A stretch of DNA of 64,000 nucleotides from contig OW051470.1 in NCBI GenBank assembly GCA_932521025.1, positions 124,001 through 188,000 of the forward strand. Reading direction: 5' to 3'. This document shows positions 21,201 to 32,709 of the stretch, piece after piece. The notes beneath the pieces were generated by a model that was not told where the DNA came from, did no database searches, and saw only the letters and a program-made list of their open reading frames with translations. Position numbers and translations under genes: made by a program. Source of the DNA: Oscheius onirici (lineage: Eukaryota > Nematoda > Chromadorea > Rhabditida > Rhabditidae). Each line of letters opens with the position of its first letter. Position 1 is the first letter of the stretch.

Positions 21201-24200
21201 TCCGTCCTGAACTTTTGCATGTCTCTGCAGATTTAGTTTAGCTCAAGAGAATCAGTCTGGATATTTCAGTCTCTCCAAAAGTTATAAAAATGACTCACAT
21301 CCTACTACTATAAACCTACAACCAGCTGCCTCCGGATAGACAGGCCGAGCCCATAAATCATCACTGTCAGCAGTCGGAGTCCCACTTTTGTGTCGCGCCA
21401 TCCCTTCAAACCGCAAACCAACTGCTGCGCGGCGATTACTTCTTTATCCCGTTTGCTTCCACTTCTTGTCTCCTCTCTCTCTATCTATTCCTTATTGGTC
21501 TCCAATTTCGTCTGGAAGCTTCTTTTGTACTACTGTCTCTCTCTCTCTAACCTACAAATCTCTGACTTTCCCAGTACTCAAGTGCTGTGTTTGCGCTGTT
21601 TTCCTGTACCTCCTGGCATATTCTTGGCAGAAAAAAAGTGATGCTATTTTCCCCTTTAAAACACTTGACAGTGGACAAATAGAAAATACATGCAATCAGA
21701 ATTAGGTTGCATGACTATTTTTACATATTTCTCAGCACATTGGCATCAAAAAGGTGAGAAACTCTCAGGTCATTGTTCAAATACAAACTGACTGTGACCT
21801 GACATCTGTCACTTTTCGTTTGCGTCAAAATTCCGAGACGGTTTAGAGAAGAGACATCTGGCCTGGCACCTGGGTTCTATTCTTATAGAGGCGGGAATAG
21901 TGTGGGGTTCAAATTCTTGGACATGACCCGCATTTATTGATTTTGATTGACCATTTTTCAGAAGAAGAAGCCCAAGAGTGCTGTCAGTGGCTAAGAAAAG
22001 CCGGATTCCCGCAGTACGCCAAGCAATACGAGGGTGAGTTGTACTTTTTGAGGAACCGTGGGAAAAGCTTGAAAAGAAGAAGAGGTCCCAAAAATTTTCG
22101 GAGAAATCTCTGTCAGTCTCTCTGAGCTCACACATGATGTGTCAAAAAGTGCCCCAAGAGCTATAGTTACGGGCATCCGAAGGGCCCCATTACTCGGTCA
22201 CACGAACCAGATGTCTGGCTTCCGGAGCAGCGCATCTTGATCCAGGCAACCGGGTGTTCCAAGCGCCAATTTTACTTTTGGAAGCTCGTATCCGCGATCA
22301 GCTGTATCCCTGGCTCATTGTTCTTTTTGATCCCCATCTCACGAGACAGGGTGTCAAAATTTCAATTTCCGGCTATTTATGCAGCTGTCACGCATTATAC
22401 TGACCCCACATGTTGAGTCATTCTTATTTTCCAGTCATTGTCCAAAATTATCTTTTCTTTCTTTTTTTTCACGAAAACTTCGTTTTTTTTGTTCAGAAAA
22501 AATGCAAGTGGCACCGACAGGGCTTCCCCCAAGACCGAAGAAGGCTTTGAGAACAGGTTGAAGCTTTTTTAAGAGGGAGGATAAAGACACAAAATCTCGG
22601 GGGACTAATTTGATCAATTTTGTTCTTTCAGAAGGTCAGTTCCCCATCGATCTTCGAAGCGTCAGATCGGACCACGAGTTCTTGGAGCCGGATTCTTTGC
22701 GCGCCCTCTTCCGACGCATAGACGCGCTGAACAGATGTGTCATCATGCGAGATGACAACGTCGTCCTCAGAAGAAGAGTAAGTTTTGGCAATTCTCTGTT
22801 CCTTATGAAGAAATTTCCAGAACGAAGACTACAACTACGACACAATGTACAACTTTGATGATGAGGATCAAGTTGCCTTGTCCCGCAACTGGAAGTACCA
22901 GAGGAACAGTCACACCTGGTCCAGAATAGGCAATGAGCAGATGTGTGGAGCCCCAGTTGGACGAGTTGTCTCAACTGTGGCCAACTACGGCTATCGAGAC
23001 CCGTATGCCGTCAAGGATACCCGTCACTCGCCTTACGAGGAACGACAGCCCTCTCAGCAGAGTGAAAGACGTCTGGAGCGATATGATTTGAGGCCGGAAG
23101 AGTGAGTTTTGTCTTTTCGATGGGAACTGGGACAGACAGTCCATCTGCTTCTCCACTCCGTAGCTAATTATACTATAGCGGAGGCCATAGAAAAACAATC
23201 ACTTTTGACCAAGAGAGCTTTTTCGATCCGATACGCCACACAACGGCGGGGAGAGCGAAAGTTGGCGAACTGAGATACCACATCGGCCACTCCTCTTCCT
23301 CTTGATCTTTCTCGGGTCCTGACGTCGAAAATTCCACGTTTTTTAGTCACTCTTTTTGAAGATTTTCAAAAGTTTGGAAGAATCCGACTGTAATCTTCTG
23401 ATACGTATATTTCATTGCGCGTTAAGGAGAACTGCTGCCAGAAAAGGCGAACCGCTCCGAATTAGTCTCGGTACAGTATTAGTCACTCTGGTTTCGTCTG
23501 CCACAGCAAGCGCTCCCTTCACTGTTTCCAGCCCCCATATTGTAACATTTCTGAGATTGCAGCCAATTATTAGACAGTATGGAGTGAGTACTACCTTCAA
23601 TACCATTTTTCTCTTAACCATAAAATTTTTCAGCGCCGCCAACTCGAAGCTCCAGCGTTCCCAGAGCGAAAGGATCAAAGATACAGCCAAGGCTCTCCTA
23701 AAGAAGGTCAATCCCAGAAGTGGCAGCAGGTAAGCTTATTTTCTTTGTCTTTTTGTTTGAAAAATGAATTTGCCCGGCAGTCATAACACTGACAGACACA
23801 TGTACGAGGCTATTCCTTCCTATTCAGTCGACTAGGCTAAACTAGAAGATGCGGAGATGTGAACGGTTAGCGCCCATCTCTTTTTTTGAACTTGATACGT
23901 GTGGTGATGATTGATCATTATGGTAACGGGCGTATAATAGATATCTTGAGAAGTTGAAGAATTTACAGACGTCGTCGAGAGTCCCGACCTCGCGACCCGG
24001 CCACAATGGAAATTTCTGATCCTCGGCTGCTCAGCTACAACACGGCCAGCCCAGAATCTGCAAGAATGATGATGACGGCTCGACCGACTAATCTTGTGGC
24101 TCCGGGTAACATTTTATTATTTTTTCAACTGCATGAAGCGTGGTCCCTAGGGCTGACCAGAACTTAAAACTCTCCAAAACTCGTGTGACTAACCGCTTTT

Positions 24201-27200
24201 ACAGTAGAAGCCCGACCTCGACAGTCGAGATCCAAGTCGGCTAGAAGACAAGGCGTCGTTCTGCTCTCTCCGTCCTCACCCGAGTCATCTTCAAATGATG
24301 ACTCTTTCCGAATGAGATTCAGGGAGAGATCAGTGCCGCCACCGAGATTAACCGACCGGGAAAGTGGGCCTTTTCTGTACGAGAGACTGAGAAGAGAAAG
24401 GACACCGATGGACGACTTTCTGTACGCTGGAGGCTACAATTCTTTGACCAGGTGAGACTTTTTGATTATTTTTCTTTTTTGTGACATTGCCTGTGAGTCG
24501 CCCACGCAGCGAGTCCAACAGAATTGACGAAACGTCGCGCGACAAAAGACAACTGCCTGAGTCAGCTCACTGTTACCCGCTATTCTTTTCGAGTCATTAG
24601 CGCGCCGTTTTTGGGCTTACCCGACCGCCAAATTGATTTTTGTCTTTTTCAATCGAAAGCATTTTTCAGGCCAAAACATCGAATTGCTCCTGCTCCCTCT
24701 GTCCAGGCCAGATATTACGACAACGCTTACTATCCTGGAGCGCCGAGTGGTCAGTCAAGCCCGGCGTATAGCAGTCTCTACAGTAACCGTACCGTAGGAT
24801 ATCATCCGAGCTCTTCTGTCCGCTCCAGGCAGCTGAATATCCATCCGGACGGCTACTACATGCATGGTACAGTATTAATCCTTAACATGTCTTTTTCTTG
24901 TTAACACTAGCTTTGTTCTTTTAGATTTTACTGGGAGTGTAAAGGTAGATAGAAGGAGTAAGAGTGAGAGAATAATACGAGAGACAGATACTCCATCAGT
25001 TGAAACATTTCAGGTCACCAATTCGACGACTCTCCGGAAGCCAGTCTTTCCCGAAGAGCTCAGCACATGTACCAGCCCAGTCCATCTACCTCAACCACCG
25101 TTCCTCAACTCCATGTGGACACAATCCGTGCCAAATCTCAGTCCAGTCTCGACAACACGGATGAGGAACAGTGTTCTACAGTAGCCAGTCAGAACAGACG
25201 GGATTCTGGTGTCGGATCTTCTCTGTCCCGATCTCCCAGTGGTCCTTCGGCTCAGAGGATAAGACAGTCTGTCCTACCGTACTCTTTGTCTCTGTCAGTG
25301 ACCTCAAGCAGCAACAGTTCGAGCAACGGATCATGGAAGGGAACTGTTCGGAGGAATCCAGCAGACCGTCTAATGTCCTCCTCGATTAACTCGGCTCTGT
25401 CCGGAGAGGAAATGTTCTTCCAGGACGAGGAACTCTCAAAATCGATGGACAGTCTCTCCTCGGTTGAGATTAATCGCCTCCGTGCATTGGCTTTTTTGAC
25501 TGTGACGGCTGTCATGGAAAAATACATGGGAAGTCAGGCCATCAAGCTCGAATCAAGTCAAAATGGCAGCATCGGACAGAAGAATGCATGGATGTCAAAT
25601 TATGGGAAACTGTTGCTCAGGAAGATTAAACATCAGGAAGGGAAGATTGTCAAAGAAGCTGAGGAGACGACAGTCTTTGGACAGCCTTTGGATGTCATCT
25701 ACAAGAGGACCGGTCATTGTTTGCCAAGAACCATTCTGGAGGTGCTTTCAGTCAAAATTTATCAATAACCAGTCGGTTTCAGGTTCTCCGCTACCTCCGC
25801 CAGATGGCTCCCGACACTGTCGGCATTTTCCGCAAGAACGGCGTCAAATCCCGTATTGCCGAGCTTCGCCAGCATTGTGATCGTGACGCTGAAGCTGACG
25901 TTTTTGTCGATTCTACTCGCCTCGATCCTGGCCAGGTTCATGACGTTGCCGACATGCTGAAGCAGTATCTCCGAGAACTCCCGGATCGTCTGATGACTAG
26001 CAGACTATCTGAAGTTTTCGCCTCGATATTCCTTCACGTTCCGGATAATGAGAGACTGTCAGCCCTGAAATATGCCCTTCTTCTTCTTCCTGATGAGAAT
26101 CGAGAAGCTCTTCAGACCCTCCTCTTCTTCCTGGCAGATGTGGCCAAATTCAGTGAAGGAAACTCGATGACACCTTCAAATTTGAGCGTCTGCTTCACTC
26201 CGAGTCTCTTTCATCTCCAAGCCAGTCGTCTGGACAAGATCTCCAATTCAAGGAGACACAAGACGGTCGGGGCTGCCGGCATGCCGACGGAGAAAGAAAT
26301 GATGGAGACGAAAGCTGCTCAAGCCTGCTTGACTTTCATGATTGTGAATGTGAGGCAGATCTTCATGGCTCCGATGGGAAAGATCACAGAATCAGCTCCG
26401 GCCAAGAGTCTAGAGTATGAGGTGAGTTCTGGAAGTCTTCCCTCTTACAGTACCCTCTTCAGGACGACTTTCCGATACTCAAAGAACTTAGTTCGTCTGG
26501 ACCTCGCGTCTATCTCCAAGACCGTCTCCAGGACATGCTTCGAGACAATGCTGACCGCTGGAAGAGCTGGATAGTCGAAGGAAATCATGCCGGAGTGGAG
26601 ATTTCTGCTCGGAAGAGCTCCGACTCTCATCCTCTCCGACCATTCCGTGTCTGGGTCGATGTAGCCGCTCCTCCCAAGGAAGTCCTTCACAGGATCATGA
26701 AAGAACGGTAAGAATGGCATAAGAGTTGTTGTACTCTCTAATTTAGAGTGGTCTGGGATAGTTCCGTCCTGAACTGGCGTTCTATTGACATGCAGCTGGC
26801 TCCTGACACCGATATCCATCAGTTTGTACTGAACGATACCGTTGGACATCCGACGAGAGACTGCTACGTCGTTCGATACCATAAGATTGACATTCCCGAG
26901 TTGAGAGGAGCTTGCGCCGTGATCGAGAGATCTGTGCAGTGCGGAGAGACTCAGCTTCTCGGTGGAGTTTCGGCTGCTGTTTTGGATTCTCGGTTCCTGA
27001 TTGAGCCAAAAAGCGGATACTCGAGAGTCACGTGCATCTCGAAGATTGATCTGAGGTGAGAGAGATAGACAGATTGAATCAATTCTTTTGCTTTCAGAGG
27101 TCGCTGCCACAAGTGGTACAACAGTGTCTACGGTGCCCAACTGGCCCGTCAGATGTCCCGTCTTCGTGATTCCTTCAAGAAAGCCGATGACTTTGGTCCC

Positions 27201-27215
27201 GAAACTAAAGTCTAG
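15369..27215 (+). CDS. gei-1: DLC/STARD13-type Rho GTPase-activating protein (SAM-RhoGAP-START)
   Basis: Nineteen exons in unbroken phase (15369-15470, 15533-15676, 15713-15828, 16042-16167, 16217-16380, 16645-16911, 21962-22033, 22497-22556, 22632-22777, 22821-23101, 23634-23729, 23969-24105, 24205-24451, 24670-24866, 25014-25741, 25783-26421, 26463-26707, 26747-27055, 27098-27215), about 1,398 codons. The SAM domain begins at exon 21962 (CCQWLRKAGFPQYAKQYE), followed by the family block FPIDLRSVRSDHEFL and the RRDSGVGSSLSR motif. RhoGAP is on 25742-26421 with the arginine finger in GIFRKNGVKSRI and the NLSVCFTPSLFHL helix. START follows to the C-terminus (VVWDSSVLNWR ... WYNSVYGAQLARQM). 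It should stimulate GTP hydrolysis by Rho at adhesion or actin sites and bind lipid through START. The protein is larger than human DLC1/STARD13 because of its N-terminus. The 5-kb intron before the SAM exon could hold an internal promoter. AATAAA at 27486-27491. Confidence 0.95.
18250..18283. repeat. GA dinucleotide microsatellite
   Basis: About 17 uninterrupted GA units within the large RhoGAP intron. Probably variable in length between individuals. Confidence 0.95.
20694..20850. repeat. Dispersed SINE-like repeat, copy 3
   Basis: This carries the 'AAAACCTTGCGAATTCA' block seen at 550 and 5823 and the 'CTCCGACCCTGTGAAA' block, ending with the hairpin at 20824-20840 (CTCTTC-TTTCT-GAAGAG). 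Confidence 0.75.
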
Positions 27216-27498
27216 ACAAAATTCACTTTCTTCTGGGGAAAACTACCTCCCCCTGAAACATTACGGGCCCTTCCTAGACATTTAGTCCCTGCCCTTTGCT
27301 TTGCTCATTTCCCCCCAAAAAATATCGTTTGTATATGTGCCAGTCCTTTAATAATCCTGTTGTCAAGCCCCCGCGTGAACTATCGCACCCACACATATTT
27401 TCTCACTCCCAGAATTCACTTTCCCCTAGTTCTTCTTGTGTCACTGATGCCTTGAAAAATATTGAATAATATGGAAATTTAAAGCAATAAAAACAAGT

Positions 27499-28685
27499 TC
27501 AAAAACTTCTCAAATTGGTTAGATATTCACGGGCGTGGGGAAGGAGCCGCGTTCCGAGCCAGCAGCTATGGAAGATGCATTTTCGGCACTGATGAACGTC
27601 AAAGAATTCAATGGTCGATTTGCGCTCAATTTGGTACATTAGACGATCGAAGCATTTCTTGTCCTTGACTGTAACCGATCCAGGAAGGTTGTCGCCTGCG
27701 TGGAGACCGAAACCACTGAAAACGGATTTTAAAGAAGGCCTTCATGCTCATATTTTTTAAGAGAGTTGTTGCCCATAATATTACGAACATTTTGCCTAAT
27801 TTTCAGACCACTAGCTTGTATTCTGAGAGAGTTATGAGCGATTTACCTGCGCGATCATGTTTGCAGTTCAAACTTACTTTTCATTGGGACTTCATTTTAA
27901 GTTTACTCTTTAAATCAAGTGTCTACACTAACTCAGAGAGCCTATTTGAGTTCCCAGCTATAAAATTGGACACATATGGAAGGCAGAATTTCATAATTTA
28001 GAGGTGTTCAAAAGTGTCCCTATATTTATGACACAGTCGTATTTTTATGATTTTGACATAATATCGGCATCTTTCCTCCTTTTTTTTGAAAATCTGGATA
28101 TAAGGGTTTTAAGAGACGGCGAATTCAATGGAAGGACACCCGTAGTCTGAAAATGACAAGCGCGCCCGCAATCTCGATTTTATGAGGTGTCCCTATAAAT
28201 ATGACACGCAGTGTATTTTGCATTGCTTTATCACTCACTGCGCTTTGAAAGTGTTCTGTACCTCTTTATTGAAAAAAGCTCGTAAGTAAAGAGAGACGTG
28301 AACTCACCCCACACAGTTCCTTTCCGGAATATTCGTATAAAAATCCCAATAGCCTGTGCCTGTCGCCTTCCTCCTATACAAGTTCATCCAGCCGTGGTCG
28401 TATCGAGTCATCATTTTCCCGATTCGGTACCTAAAAGAGTTAAGATTCAGAAAGTTGACCTACCATCCTTTAGGAAGTTTAACAGACAGTCCCTCCTTTT
28501 CCAGATCGGCATTTGGGGGAACATGAGTGGGACAGGTCACCTGTCCACAAGTAATCTCGTCCGTGTCTCTGTAGTAAGTACAGTAGACGTTCCTAAATTC
28601 GTACAGTTCTTTAAAATGTACTCCAAACATACTCTGATTCAGCAAGCTGGTTGAAAATAAAGAAAATCAAAAGAAATGAGATCAT
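27499..28685 (-). CDS. Secreted cysteine-containing protein (173 aa), unrecognised
   Basis: Four exons, 28633-28685, 28464-28592, 28308-28430 and 27499-27715, all joined in phase 2 with GTATGT, GTAGGT and GTGAGT donors and TTTAG/TTTTCAG acceptors; introns are 40, 33 and 592 bp. Residues 1-17 form a signal peptide (MISFLLIFFIFNQLAES). The rest is a compact soluble domain with about ten cysteines (VYCTYY, EITCGQVTCPTHVPP, PERNCVGGFGLHAGD, KKCFDRLMYQIE, HQCRKCIFHSCWLG) and many aromatic residues, consistent with a disulfide-bonded extracellular protein. I do not recognise the family. It is convergent with the RhoGAP gene; the two 3' ends lie within about 280 bp, and the RhoGAP AATAAA (27486) is 13 bp beyond this gene's stop. 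No single exon is long, but the agreement of phases, donors and signal peptide makes it a likely real gene. Confidence 0.68.
28010..28208. repeat. Paired 22-bp repeats in the third intron of the secreted-protein gene
   Basis: The near-palindromic segment GTGTCCCTATATTTATGACA at 28015 recurs as GTGTCCCTATAAATATGACA at 28189, about 175 bp apart. It may mark the two ends of a small mobile element inside the 592-bp intron. Confidence 0.45.
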
Positions 28686-28956
28686 TTGGGGAGGAAGGGA
28701 GGGGCCGGCGTCCGACGTCTGGTCGAAAATTATTCCTTTGTCCAGCCGTCAAGGCCGTTCTGCCTGGAGGACATTGGCATAACAAGCAACAAGGCAATCA
28801 AACAACTTTTTTAAGCAGGTTTATTACAAAAACAAATGTTCCTCTGTCTAGACTGACAGCGGCCCCGTTTTGGTAGTAGTCTTACTCGTCGACTTGGTCA
28901 CGGATGTCTTTCTCGGTTCCTTCTTCGATTTCTTCTTTTTCGTCAGCTTTGGCTCC

Positions 28957-31879
28957 TTATATTTGCTCGACGGCAGCCGTGTCCTTCTCGACCCTGAAAA
29001 CTGTTGAGGTTACTATACAAAAATCTCTTGCCTTTGTAGCTTTCTCCTCGTAGAAACGAAATACATCACAGTCAGAAACACTACACAGACGAAAACGGCA
29101 AGAGCAGGCAGCGTTAGGTAGTAGTACTCATCCCAGAAGAGAGCCTTCCATTCGTCAATGGCTCCGGCCTCGAATTGACAGTCGCGACCGTACCAGCCGG
29201 ATTCACAGTCGCAGCTGAATCCGCGCAGAGCAGAGAGATCCAGATAGCAGGTGGCGCCGTTCTGACAGTGCTGCTGACCAAAAGACAGACAAATGTCCGT
29301 CACTTCCTCGCAGAGAGTTCCTCGAGTTCCGGGAGTACATTGGCAGCTGAAAATTCAGCTTTTTTTCTATACAAAACTCACTCATAGTTGTATTTCGTTG
29401 TCGGCACACAGACGGCCCCATTTTCGCACAAATTCTTGGTACAGGGATCGGCCAACTTTTCGCAGTAGGGCATCTCAAAGCCCGGACCACAGAGACAACG
29501 GAAGCCGTCCTGTTGCTGCTGTTCCGTGCAGAGTTGAAGCATTTCTTGCTCGTCGTCATGTTCGCAGGTCAGACATTGTCCATGGTTGCAGAGATCGGGA
29601 CTGGAACAGTTTCCGGTTGCCGGAAAGATGCACTTGTCGGCTGAAGTGCAGTTATTTGATATAAAGACAATATCCCACGTCCAGAAGCTTCGTCTCCCAT
29701 CGCACAGAGACATCTGTAGGTCTGTTTGACCTCTCCGACCTGATCCACAACGGTCTCCGACGGTACGGGAATACATTCCGCATTCTGACAAGGACTATCG
29801 GCACAGGGATCCCACGTCTCGCACATCTCTCCGACATATCCACTTCGGCAATGGCAGATTGTCTCTCCTACTACGGTCACACAATGACCGCGTTCCTCGT
29901 CAGTGCAGCGACTCGCTCTGGTCACTCCGGCGTCGACCTCTTCCGGCGTCGGATCACACTCGTCCTGTCGCTCAAACTCGCAAAACCGGCCAACGTCGGC
30001 ATTTTTACACTTGCAGAAGGGCATGAGAAGACTAATTTCGGCTGGGAAGGTCACCACTCGGGCCTCACACTGTCCACCGTTGAAGCACTGCTGACTGAGC
30101 ATGGCTGTTCCGTTGCACCGCCGGCCCTGGTTGTCGCGGCAGCCGTTGTTGATTTCGCGAAGAGCCGTCTCGACTTCTTGGGCTTCGGGAAGTGTGAGGC
30201 GCTGACGAGCCATCCAGCTTGCGGCTGATTGGTACCATTTGGCCATTGAATCCATGGCTCGACAGGGCATAACATCCGTGTTGATGTCGGCTTCGGATAC
30301 TTCGAGTGTCTCACATTGGTCACCTGAAACGAGAGTAGATAGTTGTTGTATCGTCACCTAATTCATATTTTCCGCCAATCGTTATGGTCTTGTCACGAAT
30401 TGTACAGTAACTCAAATGTTCTACGCGCCGTTTTTGAATGCCCCCATATTATCGTTTTGGGTTGTACTCAGTTCGTTCGTTTTTTTTTTCTAAATTCCAC
30501 GTTCCACGTTTGAATTCCACGAACTGTATTTAATCGATTCAGCGTGTAAAACAACCCCTTTGATGTTCACATTGGTCGAAAAAAGTCAGAAATAGAGGAA
30601 AATTACCGAGTACGGCTTATAAAGGGAAAGCGTCTTTTTCATGTTATTTTCGACCAAATTTTGTCGTAAAGGAGGTTCTTATCACGCAGAACACGATGAA
30701 CTTGCTTAGAAATGTGAAAAATAGAAGAAAAAATGGAGAAAAACGAAACTTCAAAGAAGTTTGAACAAACAGAGGCGCCTACTGCATAACAACCGAGTTT
30801 TGTTCTTAGTTACACTGAGTGGTCATTGTTATATTTTAATATTTTTTAATAAACTTGAATATAAAACCAAACCTTTGTGTTCACCACAAGTAACGTTAGT
30901 CTGAACGTCTCAGCCATAACAATAGTAAAAAAAGGGGGAAACTTTGTCACCTGATACAGTAGCTCCAATCATCAGAATTTTCGGACAATCACAGACGGCT
31001 TCGACCGTTCCTTTGATCTTATCCACCACCGGACGACAGATTCCCGAGTTGAAGCATTCGTAGTCCCTGCACGGGTTGTCCGTCTCGCAGCGCTCTCCCA
31101 GATAGTTTGAATGACAGTCACATCGACACTCTCCGTCGGTCATGTTGGCCGTCCCACGACCCATACAGTAGTCTTGTTGACAGTCCAGCTCGGCCTCGGT
31201 CATGTCGCAGAGAGGTCCAGTGTAGCCGGGACGACAGACGCACTCGTAGCTAACGTTGATCATCATCGTTTTCAGCTCGAGCAGAGGCAATGGCTCGGAA
31301 TCTTTCTTCCTCTTCGTGTAGTTGGCTTCCAGTTCCGGATCCATGATCTGGACAGTTTGTGGCAGACTGACACAGGTGGCTCCGTTCTGGCAGCGATTCC
31401 CGTCGCATTTCTTCAAATCGGCCAATATTTCGCACTTTTTCCCGTAGTGTGTTGGCGGACATTGGCACAGAAAAGAGCCATCCTTGTTTAGACAGTTGCC
31501 GCCGTTGAGACAGACGGAGTTGGAGCTGGCACACGGGTCGAAGGAGGACTTTGACGGGACTTGAAGAGACTTGGCCTTGGAAAGTGGCGGGAGACGATTC
31601 AGCTTCGGAATGCTGTTTAAGTTGCCAGTTTGGATGAATTTTCGAATCTTGTACTCCTTGGCTTCTGGAATATTTAAATGTTGCTTCCTGGACACACAAG
31701 ATTCAAGGAAAACAGTCAAGTTCTACGAGTAGTTCTACCGTAACCTACTGGATGTCTTTGAACCATACAGAGGGGTCTCTAGATCAGAGGAGAGAGAACT
31801 CACTTGGTTGCGATTTTCGTCGCAGTTCCCAACAGAAGAATGGGGCGCAGAGGAAGAGAAGAAGAAAGGGCTGCCGCAT
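28957..31879 (-). CDS. EGF-repeat type I membrane protein (681 aa)
   Basis: Six exons: 31804-31879, 30951-31664, 29679-30323, 29382-29640, 29032-29346 and 28957-28993, phases 1, 1, 1, 2, 2. Exon 1 is a signal-peptide exon (MRQPFLLLFLCAPFFCWELR). The ectodomain has eight or nine EGF-like units, recognisable from CLNGGNCLNKDGSFLCQCPP, CQNGATCVSL, CRPGYTGPLC, CHSNYLGERC, CFNGGQC, CRSGYVGEMC, CENGAVC and CESGWYGRDCQF. A single transmembrane helix near the end (LTLPALAVFVCVVFLTVMYF) is followed by a short basic tail. Such proteins act in adhesion or ligand binding at the cell surface; I cannot name an ortholog. The last intron appears to use a GC donor (AAG|GCAAGA); the alternative last frame would give a lysine-rich tail of about 49 residues but does not join in phase. 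The 627-bp second intron contains a MITE (30460-30794). Confidence 0.88.
30460..30794. mobile_element. MITE in an intron of the EGF-repeat gene
   Basis: The internal sequence is about 85 percent identical by eye to 41918-42316 in the lectin gene. Ends are GGGTTGTACTCAGTTCG and, at the other side, GAGGCGCCTACTGCATAACA; in the lectin copy these are clear inverted repeats. The left end here has lost about 12 bases of the repeat. Confidence 0.75.
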
Positions 31880-32709
31880 TGGAAAAGAGTTGTCGACGAA
31901 GTGTCTAAAAATATTACTTCTTCTGGATTTTAAATTTTGACTTGTAAAAGTAGTTTTGAATCTACTTTAAATTGCTCCCAAGTCTGCATGTCTGAAGCTT
32001 TTATTGAGGATAAGAAGGGGCACTTTAGTTTTTAACAAGTCACGACAGGACAAGCAAGTATGCTCTTACAACTTTTGCAGTTTCTTTGACGAGTCTGGCT
32101 TTGATCAAAGTGACAAGTGAGGTATAAGGGGGAACTAGGAGCGAGGAATTCTCCTTTCTCCGCCAATGTCCGCCAATACACTACGGGAAAAAATTCGTTA
32201 TTTTTCAATTTTGTCCTTTTCATTTTTTTTTGGGTCAGGCCAATTTTTCAGCTTTAAAAGCTTGGCTTCAGGCGAGACGACCCGCGAGTCGAAGAACTCG
32301 AAACGCGAGCCATTGTCTCACTAGGCAGCCCTACACCAAACTCTTTCGGAGAATGGATAGAGTCTCATCATTCCCACTGCTGCCTGGTCTCGCCGGGTAG
32401 CAGTCTCCCGTCCGTGACGACACAATACGGCTGTGAAACGGGCGACCTGGCGACTGGAACTGATAGGAAAACATTTTTTTTTTGGTTGTTTATATGCCGG
32501 AAAAAAACTTCTCCAGGGTCACTTTTTCTAGCTAAAGACGATGAAGCTATGCATTTTTCACTATTTTTTTCAGCAGAAACTCGGTAAAAATAGTTTACTA
32601 TGCACGAAAGAGATTACAACTAGTTCAGATTATACCCGGTCTGGAAACAAAGGGAATTACAGTAAAAGTGGAAGAGTGAAGCAAGTAAATATGATAAGGG
32701 TATTTCTTT
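31880..32709. other. Intergenic stretch between the EGF and myotubularin genes
   Basis: No exon is supported. The stretch should contain the promoter of the EGF-repeat gene and the 3' UTR of the myotubularin gene. Confidence 0.5.

Larger units (their letters stand above)
16912..21961. other. 5-kb intron of the RhoGAP gene
   Basis: The donor at 16912 and acceptor before 21962 fit in phase 1, so this is one intron. It holds a GA microsatellite (18250-18283) and a SINE-like repeat copy (20694-20850). Open frames of 60 to 130 codons occur here but none shows splice or family support. Confidence 0.7.
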
